Source: CAMLIZ01 sp036231905 (lineage in GTDB: Bacteria > Pseudomonadota > Gammaproteobacteria > Burkholderiales > Burkholderiaceae_C). From it: DNA of 64,000 bases. Below the pieces are notes generated by a model. It did no database searches. It was given only the letters and a program-made list of their open reading frames with translations, and was not told the origin of the DNA. Both the position numbers and the translations under genes were made by a program. Each line of letters opens with the position of its first letter. The stretch's first letter is position 1. Positions 18,267-25,552 of this stretch are shown here, piece by piece. The stretch lies in assembly GCF_036231905.1 (NCBI RefSeq), contig NZ_JAZARE010000006.1, positions 371,500-435,499 of the forward strand, given 5' to 3'.

Positions 18267-18974
18267 TCAGCGGCGCTTTGGCGGGGCGCTCAGGCCGCCG
18301 TCCGCTGCCACCGTGCCGGGCGAGGCGCCCGCCCACAGGCGCTTCAGCCGCGCCAGCTCCGCGTCATACAGCCGGTTGATCCGCTCCAGCTCCGCCTGCT
18401 GGTTCTGGATGGCTGTGCGCTGCGCTTCGACCGACGCGTCGTTGGCATCCAGCTGCTGTCGCAGCTTGGCAGGCAGCGCCTTGCCCTTGTAGAACTCGGC
18501 CTCGGCCAGCAAGGGCTTGCGCTCGGCCGCCAGCTCGTTCACCCGCTGCTCCGAGGCCTTCATGGCCAGGCGCACCGTGTCCAGTGCCGCCTCGCGCGCC
18601 TTGGTGTGGCTGGCTTCGTCGGGGTAGCGCGCGACCAGGTTGCGGTCGCGCCGGATCGCGTCCACCTGCTGCAGGCGTTCGATTTCAGCCCGGCGGTCGC
18701 GCATTTCCTTCTCGGCGCGCTCCTCGGCCGTCATCTGCGGCGGCATCACGCGCTTGAGCGAGCCGTCGCTGTTGAGCACGCGTTGCTCGCGGGCATTGCA
18801 CTCGGGAATGGGCCGGTCGGAGGTGAGGCGCCGGCCATCGGGCGTGACGCAGGTGTAGATGCCGGCCGTGCCGCTCTTGTCCTCAGCGCTCCAGGCGGGG
18901 CCGGCCAACGCCGCCAGGGCGCACAGCAGCGTGCTGCGTGCAACCCGGGACCGTGAACCGGCTCCTCTGTTCAT
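18267..18974 (-). CDS. Exported DUF4124-type coiled-coil protein
   Basis: This 235-residue protein has an N-terminal signal peptide (hydrophobic core LLCALAALAGPAWSA) and a short DUF4124-like module after it (GIYTCVTPDGRRLTSDRPIPEC, with two Cys). Most of the rest, residues about 75-205, is charged helix of Glu, Arg, Ala and Leu that probably forms a coiled coil. DUF4124 proteins are common in beta- and gammaproteobacteria and their role is unknown. Its start lies immediately after the pyrE stop, with no spacer, so the two are probably co-transcribed. Two more proteins with a similar N-terminal module are at 59.9-61.0 kb. Confidence 0.85.
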   Translation of the reverse strand: MNRGAGSRSRVARSTLLCALAALAGPAWSAEDKSGTAGIYTCVTPDGRRLTSDRPIPECNAREQRVLNSDGSLKRVMPPQMTAEERAEKEMRDRRAEIERLQQVDAIRRDRNLVARYPDEASHTKAREAALDTVRLAMKASEQRVNELAAERKPLLAEAEFYKGKALPAKLRQQLDANDASVEAQRTAIQNQQAELERINRLYDAELARLKRLWAGASPGTVAADGGLSAPPKRR

Positions 18975-19649
18975 TCAAACCCCGTAACGCTCGCGGTAGG
19001 CCGCCACCCCGGTGGCATGGGCGAGCAGGGAGGCATCACCACCGGACCGCAGATACTGCAACAAATCCGCCAGGGTGGCGATTGCCACGACTTGCAGACC
19101 CAACTTGGACGTGACGTACTGCACTGCGGACCAAGGCACGTCGGCGCCGTTCTCGGTGGCTTTCTCCTGCCGGTCCAGCGCGATCGCCACGCCGCACGGG
19201 GTGGCCTTGGCGGCCTGGATCATGGCAATGGATTCGCGCACCGAGGTGCCCGCGGAAATGACGTCATCGATGATCAGAACGCGGCCGGCCACCGGCGCGC
19301 CGACCAGCGTGCCGCCTTCGCCGTGGTCCTTGGCTTCCTTGCGGTTGTAGGCAAAGGGCACGTTGCGCCCCAGTCGCGCCAGCTCGATGGCCACCGCGGC
19401 GGCCAGGGTGATGCCCTTGTAGGCGGGGCCGAACAGCATGTCGAACTGCAGACCCGAGGCCAGCAGGCGGCGTGCATAGAATTCGGCCAGGCGCTGCAGC
19501 TTGGCGCCGTCATCGAACAAGCCGGCGTTGAAGAAGTAAGGCGACAGGCGCCCGGCCTTGGTCTTGAATTCCCCGAAACGCAGCACTCCCGCGTCCACCG
19601 AGAACTTCACGAACTCCTGGGCCAGCGGATCGGTGGGCGTGGTGGTCAT
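18975..19649 (-). CDS. pyrE: Orotate phosphoribosyltransferase
   Basis: PyrE makes orotidine 5'-phosphate from orotate and PRPP in pyrimidine synthesis. The 224-residue protein has the family pattern: FGEFKTKAGRLSPYFFNAG near the N-terminus, PAYKGITLAAA, the KEAKDHGEGG flexible loop, and the PRPP-binding motif VLIIDDVISAGTSVRE. The length is standard. The ATG at 19649 is chosen because further upstream the open frame is antisense to the exonuclease gene. It is divergent from xth with only 27 bases between the starts. Confidence 0.97.
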   Translation of the reverse strand: MTTTPTDPLAQEFVKFSVDAGVLRFGEFKTKAGRLSPYFFNAGLFDDGAKLQRLAEFYARRLLASGLQFDMLFGPAYKGITLAAAVAIELARLGRNVPFAYNRKEAKDHGEGGTLVGAPVAGRVLIIDDVISAGTSVRESIAMIQAAKATPCGVAIALDRQEKATENGADVPWSAVQYVTSKLGLQVVAIATLADLLQYLRSGGDASLLAHATGVAAYRERYGV

Positions 19650-19676
19650 CGTGCGTTTGATTGGTGTGGAGAACCT

Positions 19677-20462
19677 GTGTTCCGGCTCGTGACGCTCAAC
19701 TTGAACGGCATCCGCTCCGCCGTGAACAAAGGCCTGCTGCCCTGGGTGGACAGCGTGGCCGCCGATTGTATGGGGGTGCAGGAGGTCAAGGCGCAGGCCG
19801 CGGACGTGGACGGCCGCTTCGAGCACATCGCCGGCATGAAGGGCCACTTCCACTTCGCGCAGAAGAAGGGCTACTCCGGCGTGGGCGTGTACGCCCGCAA
19901 GGAGCCGAGCGACGTGGTCATCGGCTTCGGCGTGCCGGAGTTCGACGACGAAGGCCGCTACGTGGAATGCCGCTTCGACACCCCGCACCGCAAGCTCAGC
20001 ATCATCAGCTGCTACTTCCCCAGCGGCTCCAGCGGCGAGGAGCGCCAGCAGGCCAAGTTCCGTTTTCTCGACGTGGTGTACCCGCACCTGCAGCGGCTGA
20101 AGGGCGAACGCGAGTACATCCTCGTGGGCGACATCAACATCGCGCACAAGGAGATCGACCTGAAGAACTGGCGCGGCAACCGCAAGAACAGCGGTTTCCT
20201 GCCGGAGGAACGGGCGTGGATGAGCAAGGCGCTTGATGAGCTGGGGCTGTGCGATGTCTTTCGGCGGCTGAACCCGCATCCGGAGCAGTACACCTGGTGG
20301 AGCAACCGGGGGCAGGCTTGGGCCAAGAACGTGGGGTGGCGGCTGGACTACCACCTGGCCACGCCGGCGCTGGCGGAGACGGCGAGGAGCGAGAAGATCT
20401 ATCTCGACCAGCGCTTCTCCGACCACGCGCCGCTGACCATCGACTACGATTTCACGCTCTGA
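19677..20462 (+). CDS. xth: Exodeoxyribonuclease III / AP endonuclease
   Basis: This 261-residue enzyme of the ExoIII family cleaves DNA at abasic sites and removes 3' nucleotides in base excision repair. Catalytic motifs are present: LNLNGIRSA with Asn, VQEVKAQ with the metal-binding Glu at residue 36, GDINIAHKEIDLKNWRGN, and the C-terminal SDHAP with the catalytic His. The start is a GTG at 19677 preceded by GGAG at five bases, which gives the usual N-terminus VFRLVTLNLNG; there is no closer ATG. It is followed by the metallo-hydrolase gene nine bases later and is divergent from pyrE. Confidence 0.95.
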   Translation: MFRLVTLNLNGIRSAVNKGLLPWVDSVAADCMGVQEVKAQAADVDGRFEHIAGMKGHFHFAQKKGYSGVGVYARKEPSDVVIGFGVPEFDDEGRYVECRFDTPHRKLSIISCYFPSGSSGEERQQAKFRFLDVVYPHLQRLKGEREYILVGDINIAHKEIDLKNWRGNRKNSGFLPEERAWMSKALDELGLCDVFRRLNPHPEQYTWWSNRGQAWAKNVGWRLDYHLATPALAETARSEKIYLDQRFSDHAPLTIDYDFTL

Positions 20463-20471
20463 CCCCCACCG

Positions 20472-21122
20472 ATGCTGCGCTATCACACCGTGCCGGTCAC
20501 CGCGTTCCAGCAGAACTGCTCGATCGTCTGGTGCGATGAGACGATGGCGGCCGCCATCATCGACCCTGGCGGCGAGGTGGACCGGCTGCGCGGCGAATGC
20601 GAGCGCCTGGGCGTGCAGCTGCAGGCGGTCTGGCTCACCCATGCCCACATCGACCACGCCGGCGCTGCCGGCCAGCTGGCGCGCGAGGACAAGCTGCCGA
20701 TCATCGGCCCGCACCCCGGCGACCAGTTCTGGATCGACGGCCTGCCGCAGCAGAGCCGGATGTTCGGTTTCCCCCCTGCCGAGGCGTTCTTGCCCAGCCG
20801 CTGGCTGGCCGATGGCGACACGGTGACGCTGGGCCACTGCACCCTTGCGGTGCGCCATTGCCCCGGCCACACGCCCGGCCACGTGGTGTTCCATTCGGCC
20901 GAGGCCCAGCGCTGCTTCGTGGGCGACGTGCTGTTCGCCGGCAGCGTGGGCCGCACCGACTTTCCGGGCGGCGACTTCGACACGCTGGTCGCCAGCATCA
21001 CGCAGCGGCTGTGGCCGATGGGCGACGAGACGGTGTTCATCCCCGGGCACGGGCCGGAAAGCAGCTTCGGCGAGGAACGACGGTCGAATCCGTATGTCAC
21101 GGACCCGCGTAGTGCAAGGTAA
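20472..21122 (+). CDS. Glyoxalase-II-like metallo-beta-lactamase fold hydrolase
   Basis: This is a 216-residue metallo-hydrolase of the glyoxalase II/YcbL group, which hydrolyses small thioesters. The metal-binding motif THAHIDHAG at residues 56-64 is complete, and further ligands are in HCPGHTPGH, FVGDVLF and IPGHGPESS. It lacks the extra substrate domain of full-length glyoxalase II, as expected for the short group. It lies nine bases after xth, probably in the same transcript. A real substrate cannot be named. Confidence 0.9.
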   Translation: MLRYHTVPVTAFQQNCSIVWCDETMAAAIIDPGGEVDRLRGECERLGVQLQAVWLTHAHIDHAGAAGQLAREDKLPIIGPHPGDQFWIDGLPQQSRMFGFPPAEAFLPSRWLADGDTVTLGHCTLAVRHCPGHTPGHVVFHSAEAQRCFVGDVLFAGSVGRTDFPGGDFDTLVASITQRLWPMGDETVFIPGHGPESSFGEERRSNPYVTDPRSAR

Positions 21123-21205
21123 ATAGGTCACAGGCCATGCGGTGACATTCACCGCCCGGCCGCCAGGGCGACACCTACGCTTGCTTCCAACACAAGGAGG
21201 AAGCC

Positions 21206-21889
21206 ATGTTCGACCTGCTGCCCACCATCGCCGACGAACCCCCTGCCGCCGCTCCTGCCGCGTCGCGCTACTGTGGCCCGGAGCGCCGCAGCCAGGAACT
21301 GCTGTTGTGGCTGGTGGCAGCGATGCTTGACGAGGTCGACTACGGCATGTTGCTGGTCACCCACGACGCGCAGGTGCTGCACGCCAACCGGGTGGCCCGG
21401 CAGGAACTTGACGCCAGGCATGCCCTGCAACTGCTGGGCGAGCAGCTTCGCGTGCGGCGTCCGCAGGACGTGGCGCCCTTGCGCGAGGCGCTGGACGGCG
21501 CGGCCCGCCGCGGCCTGAGGCGCATGCTGACACTGGGCGGCGAGGTGCCGGTGAGCCTGGCGGTCGTGCCGCTCGCGGCCTCGACGCCGGCGTTCGAGGG
21601 TGCGGTGCTGGTGATGTTCGGCAAACGCCAGGTGTGCGAAGCGCTGTCGGTGCACTGGTTCGCCCGCAGCCACGGCCTCACATCCGCCGAAGCCGCCGTG
21701 CTGGCTCGCTTGTGCGCCGGCGAGCGGCCGAGCGAGGTGGCCGACCGCCAGGGTGTGGCCATCTCGACAGTGCGCACTCAGATCACCAGCATCCGGGCCA
21801 AGACGCGCGCCGCCAGCATCCGGGCGCTGGTGCAGCAGGTGGCGGTGCTGCCGCCGATTGTGGGTGCGCTGCGCAGCCTGAACAGCTAG
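21206..21889 (+). CDS. LuxR-type HTH regulator with PAS-like N-terminus
   Basis: This 227-residue probable transcription regulator has a PAS-like N-terminal region (LDEVDYGMLLVTHDAQVLHANRVA) and a C-terminal LuxR-type helix-turn-helix with GLTSAEAAVLARLCAGERPSEVADRQGVAISTVR and TQITSIRAKTRA. The start follows a strong AAGGAGG site. It has no receiver domain, so it is not a standard response regulator. It sits 35 bases before a CRP-type gene and may act with it. Target and signal are unknown. Confidence 0.85.
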   Translation: MFDLLPTIADEPPAAAPAASRYCGPERRSQELLLWLVAAMLDEVDYGMLLVTHDAQVLHANRVARQELDARHALQLLGEQLRVRRPQDVAPLREALDGAARRGLRRMLTLGGEVPVSLAVVPLAASTPAFEGAVLVMFGKRQVCEALSVHWFARSHGLTSAEAAVLARLCAGERPSEVADRQGVAISTVRTQITSIRAKTRAASIRALVQQVAVLPPIVGALRSLNS

Positions 21890-21924
21890 CGTCGGCAGCA
21901 GGCGCTGGCTAGGATGCGGGCGAC

Positions 21925-22581
21925 ATGCCCGCTCGCCCACCCAGCCCCCGCATCGAAGACCTTCCCGGCATGAGCGACGCGCTCAAGGCGCTGGCTCAGC
22001 GGGGCGAGGTCCGGCACTACCGCAAGGGCACGGTGCTGATGCAGGAGGGCGACGAGGGCGGCACGCTGCTCATCATCCTCAGCGGCCGAGTGCGGGTGTA
22101 CTCGGCCAACGGCGAAGGGCGCGAGCTCACGCATGGGACCTATGGCCCGGGGGAATACATCGGCGAGATGAGCCTGGACGGCGGGCCGCGGTCGGCCAGC
22201 GTGGTGACGCTGGAGGCCTGCTCGTGCGCCTTCGTGACGCGCGTGCTGCTGCACCGTTTCATCGGTGAGCATCCGGAGTTCGCGTTCGAGTTGCTGACGA
22301 AGGTGATCTGGCGGGCGCGGGCAGCCACGCTGTCAGCGAAGCAGCTCGCGCTGAGTGATGTGTATGAGCGGCTGGTGGCACTGCTTGGTCGCATGGCCCA
22401 GGACACGCCCGACGGGCAGCGGACGTTGGATCCGCTGCCCACGCACCAAGCCTTGGCCAACGAACTCGGCTGTTCACGCGAGATGGTCAGCCGGTTGCTC
22501 AAGGACCTGGTGCGGGGCGGCTACTTCGAGCTGTCCGCTCACAAGCTCAAGTTCATGCGCCGCGTACCGGACCGTTGGTGA
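21925..22581 (+). CDS. CRP/FNR-family transcription regulator
   Basis: This 218-residue protein has an N-terminal cyclic-nucleotide-binding beta-roll, a dimerisation helix and a C-terminal winged helix. The phosphate-binding cassette resembles true CRP: GEYIGEMSLDGGPRSASV contains the Glu and the Arg-Ser pair that bind cAMP in E. coli CRP. The recognition helix region is LANELGCSREMVSRLLKDL. No N-terminal cysteine cluster for an FeS centre is present, so it is not FNR. An adenylate cyclase gene lies about 1 kb downstream, which makes cAMP a plausible ligand; that link is an inference. Confidence 0.92.
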   Translation: MPARPPSPRIEDLPGMSDALKALAQRGEVRHYRKGTVLMQEGDEGGTLLIILSGRVRVYSANGEGRELTHGTYGPGEYIGEMSLDGGPRSASVVTLEACSCAFVTRVLLHRFIGEHPEFAFELLTKVIWRARAATLSAKQLALSDVYERLVALLGRMAQDTPDGQRTLDPLPTHQALANELGCSREMVSRLLKDLVRGGYFELSAHKLKFMRRVPDRW

Positions 22582-23583
22582 TCAGGCCCACTCGGCAGCG
22601 GCCGCCTGGAGCACCGTGGACCACACGCTGCGGCTGGAGCCAGTGCCCATGGCGACAAGCTCCCGCCCCACCGCGCGTCCGAACGCGGCGCCTTGCCTCA
22701 CGTCCAGCTCGGTGTGCAGTCGGGCCCACATGCGGTTGTCGCCGATATCCCCCGCCATGGTGGCCAACGCTGCATTCGAAGTCGGCCGCACGAACGCCAG
22801 GACTTCCGCCAAGGCGCCCGTGACCGCCGGGTGCCCCGCCGGGTACGCCGAGTACGCCGGCGTGACGATACCCGCCGGAGGCGGTGGCGAAGGCGGCTGG
22901 AAACAGCTGTCGGACGGGCGCGCCACCGAGGCGATCCCCTTCGCATGGAACACCAGGGCGGAGGTCACCCTCGCCGTGACGTCGACGACCAGGCACGTCC
23001 ACGAGAGGGTGTTGGTGCCGCAACGTCCTGGCAGCCAGGCGCCCACGCCCATCGCCAGCGCCATGTCCAGGTCAGCCGTGAACTGCTGCAACGCCATTCG
23101 AAGCGCCTGCGCCGCCGTGGGGTTTCCCAGCCGGCTCACCGCGTTGACTTCCAACTGGACGCTCGCCTTCAAGGTCCTGGCGTGTTGCCAGAGGAGACTT
23201 GCTCCCGCGGTCAGCTTGAGTCCGGGGATGGTCCCGGTGTCGCAACTCCAGGGGGCGCCATCGTCGTCGAGGTAGTCCACGTCGAACTTGCGGCGCAACA
23301 TGCGCGACAGAAACTCCCGCCGAGGGTCTTCCAGCATGTGTGCCAGGTTGTCCAGATCGGGATCCTGGGCCGGATCGATGACCTTGCCGGGGTCGGACGG
23401 TAGCGGGCCCGTCACGCTTTCGACCATTTGCACCCTCTGCGTGAAGTCGGATGCGTGGTTGGTCATCAGGTCGCACAGCGCCCGTTGCGACCGGGGCGGC
23501 TGCGTCGTGGTGAGCATGCCTAGCGCGGTGGAAAGACCCGACGGGCTCGCTGTCCCGATGTCGGCTACTTGCTCGTTCGTCAT
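22582..23583 (-). CDS. PAP2 / vanadium-dependent haloperoxidase-like protein
   Basis: This 333-residue protein carries all three acid-phosphatase/haloperoxidase signatures: K-x6-RP at residues 215-223 (KGIASVARP), YPAGH at 247-251, and R-x5-H-x3-D at 284-294 (RMWARLHTELD). These residues bind phosphate or vanadate. The C-terminal part (DVRQGAAFGRAVGREL) matches the vanadium-haloperoxidase group more than small PAP2 phosphatases. No signal peptide or membrane segment is obvious. It lies 16 bases after the adenylate cyclase gene in the same direction, and its ribosome-binding site GGGAG is inside that gap. Whether it halogenates or is a phosphatase cannot be decided here. Codon use seems less strongly GC-biased than in neighbours, which may mean acquisition. 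Confidence 0.85.
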   Translation of the reverse strand: MTNEQVADIGTASPSGLSTALGMLTTTQPPRSQRALCDLMTNHASDFTQRVQMVESVTGPLPSDPGKVIDPAQDPDLDNLAHMLEDPRREFLSRMLRRKFDVDYLDDDGAPWSCDTGTIPGLKLTAGASLLWQHARTLKASVQLEVNAVSRLGNPTAAQALRMALQQFTADLDMALAMGVGAWLPGRCGTNTLSWTCLVVDVTARVTSALVFHAKGIASVARPSDSCFQPPSPPPPAGIVTPAYSAYPAGHPAVTGALAEVLAFVRPTSNAALATMAGDIGDNRMWARLHTELDVRQGAAFGRAVGRELVAMGTGSSRSVWSTVLQAAAAEWA

Positions 23584-23599
23584 GGCTCCATCTCCCGTT

Positions 23600-25375
23600 C
23601 TACCGTGGTATTCCTGCCTCCAGCAGGGCCGCACCTTGCCGTCGCGCGATGTCCGAGTCGCCGGCAACGTGATGGTCGAGGAACCGCTGCACGGAGGCCG
23701 CGGGCCGCATGGCGAGGTAGCGTTGCGCGGTGCGGCGGGCCAGGAGCACATCGCCCGCCTCCACTGCCGCCACCATCAGCTGCACCATGCTCGACAAGTG
23801 CAGTGCGTTCAGCGCCACCGAGCGTTCGGCTGCGACCAGCGCCTCCCGGTGCCGCCCCGCCAGCGAGTAGGCACACGACGCCAGCAACTCCACGAAGTAG
23901 TTCATCGGGTCCAGAGGTGACAAGGCCTGGGCCTTGCGCACCGCATCGAGTGCCTCTTCGCCTCTTCCCAGGTAGGTGAGCGTGTTGCCGAGGAAGGCCC
24001 ACGCCAGCGCCTCGTTGGGGTGCAGGGCGACCGCCTGGCGAAGCAGGCCTTCGGCCTTCTCCAGCCGAGCGTCCTTGAACGCATACAAGTGCCCGCGCAT
24101 GGCCAGTGCAAGCCCGTGTTCCTCGTCATCGGCCAGCGCGCGCTCCAGGTGGCGCTCGGCAAAGTCGAGCTCCGAGCGGTCGGTGGTCCAGTTCTGCGCG
24201 ACGCGAAGGAAGTGCCACTTGGCGAGCCACGCACGCGCCTCGGGTGCTCGGGGGTGCCGGTCGACCAGGTGTTCCAGCGCTTCGCCGGCGCGTTGCGAAT
24301 CGGCGCGCGACAGCCGGTGCAGCAGACCCACCGCCTGCAGCAGCAGTGCATAACCGGGCAGCGACGGCATGGCCGCCTGGTGCGCCAGCACCAACTGCCG
24401 CTGCAGCAAGGCACTGCATATCGACTCGGCGAGCGCTGACGCCCACTGCTGGTGCGGCCGGAACAAGGTGTCGGCGTCGACCTCGGCGCCGCCGCTCCAC
24501 AGCGTTTCGCCGCTGCGCACTTCGACCAGTGACACGCGCAGGGCGAACCCGCTGCCTGCCACACCCACGGAGCCTTGTACGGTGTAATCGGCGTTGAGCA
24601 CACGCAACTCGCGCGGGCCGATGTTGCGCCCCGCCAAGGCCTGCACGCTCAGGCGCGACACCACACACAGGAACGATTGGCGCGACAGTGCCGCGCTCAC
24701 CGCATCGGCCAGCGGCGCGCACGCCGGGTGAACGGACGGCACGCCGTCCGCAGAGCGCAGCGGCAGCACCGCAACCAGCGGCAGCACGCTATCCGGCGAA
24801 AGGCGCACCGGCGCATCGCCACCAACGGGGCGGACCCGGAACGCACGCTGCGGCCCTTCGATGTGCTTGAGATAGCACTCGCCGAGATCCTCCACCTCCA
24901 CATCCAGCCCGGCCAGCAGTTCATCGCGCACCTCGGCCGACACGACGATGTCGCCGGGGCGGGCCAGCCCGGCAAGGCGCGCAGTGAGGTTGACGCCGGC
25001 GCCGTATACATCGAGTTCGTCGACCACCACGTCGGCAACATGCACGGCGATGCGCAGCTGCATCTGCGCATCGGGCGCGCGGCCCTCGTTGTAGGGCGCC
25101 ACCAGCTGTTGCATCCGGCAACCGGCCTGCACGGCCCGGCGCGCCTCGGCGAACTCCAGCAGCATCCCGTCCCCCAGACTCTTCACGAGCCGTCCCCCGT
25201 GGACAGGCAGCACCTCGGTGCGCACCTCGTTGACGAAGCGTCGCCAGCGGTCGATCACGTCATCCTCATGCTGCTGCATGAGGCGCACCGACTCGACGAC
25301 ATCCACCACCACGATGGCGCGGCGGGCCCGGCGCAACTGGGGCCAGCCAGCATCCTCCTGAGTGGTCGTGCTCAT
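23600..25375 (-). CDS. Class III adenylate/guanylate cyclase with TPR domain
   Basis: This 591-residue protein has an N-terminal class III cyclase domain (about 15-185), a TolB-like middle part (about 195-330) and TPR-like helical repeats to the C-terminus. Catalytic residues are present: metal-binding D25 in VVVDVVES and D69 in KSLGDG, purine-selecting K65 and D122, and transition-state Asn/Arg in GAGVNLTARL. K with D favours ATP over GTP, so cAMP is the likely product. No membrane segment is seen. The ATG at 25375 begins MSTTTQED; an ATG at 25402 is possible. It is the first gene of an operon with the haloperoxidase-like gene and is divergent from a lipoprotein gene. Confidence 0.9.
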   Translation of the reverse strand: MSTTTQEDAGWPQLRRARRAIVVVDVVESVRLMQQHEDDVIDRWRRFVNEVRTEVLPVHGGRLVKSLGDGMLLEFAEARRAVQAGCRMQQLVAPYNEGRAPDAQMQLRIAVHVADVVVDELDVYGAGVNLTARLAGLARPGDIVVSAEVRDELLAGLDVEVEDLGECYLKHIEGPQRAFRVRPVGGDAPVRLSPDSVLPLVAVLPLRSADGVPSVHPACAPLADAVSAALSRQSFLCVVSRLSVQALAGRNIGPRELRVLNADYTVQGSVGVAGSGFALRVSLVEVRSGETLWSGGAEVDADTLFRPHQQWASALAESICSALLQRQLVLAHQAAMPSLPGYALLLQAVGLLHRLSRADSQRAGEALEHLVDRHPRAPEARAWLAKWHFLRVAQNWTTDRSELDFAERHLERALADDEEHGLALAMRGHLYAFKDARLEKAEGLLRQAVALHPNEALAWAFLGNTLTYLGRGEEALDAVRKAQALSPLDPMNYFVELLASCAYSLAGRHREALVAAERSVALNALHLSSMVQLMVAAVEAGDVLLARRTAQRYLAMRPAASVQRFLDHHVAGDSDIARRQGAALLEAGIPR

Positions 25376-25447
25376 CGTCACGATGTTTCGACTTGTTTTC
25401 ATCCCCATTCTGTGGGATGCATTCCGTCGAGCACAAGCGATCTTTTC

Positions 25448-25470
25448 CACTGCACCGCGCCGGTGCAGTG
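25448..25470. promoter_or_regulatory. 23-base perfect dyad in the cyclase/lipoprotein intergenic region
   Basis: CACTGCACCG (25448-25457) and CGGTGCAGTG (25461-25470) are perfect inverted arms around CGC. It lies in the 177-base divergent region between the adenylate cyclase and lipoprotein genes, about 73 bases from the first start and 83 from the second. It could be a repressor or activator site controlling both, or a hairpin in the leader. Confidence 0.5.
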
Positions 25471-25552
25471 CACGTCATTCAAACGGTGGACGACAGCGTG
25501 CGGGCCGGCCACTACCTTGGCGGCTCCCACAACAGCCACCCGAGAGGACGCC

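Noticed and set aside
21123..21205. GTCAC-N10-GTGAC dyad before the LuxR-type gene as a CRP site
   Set aside because: The spacing and arm orientation do not match TGTGA-N6-TCACA, and five-base arms are common.
24575..25552. N-terminal extension of the lipoprotein frame
   Set aside because: The extension lies antisense to the adenylate cyclase gene. The ATG at 25553 gives a clean lipoprotein signal.
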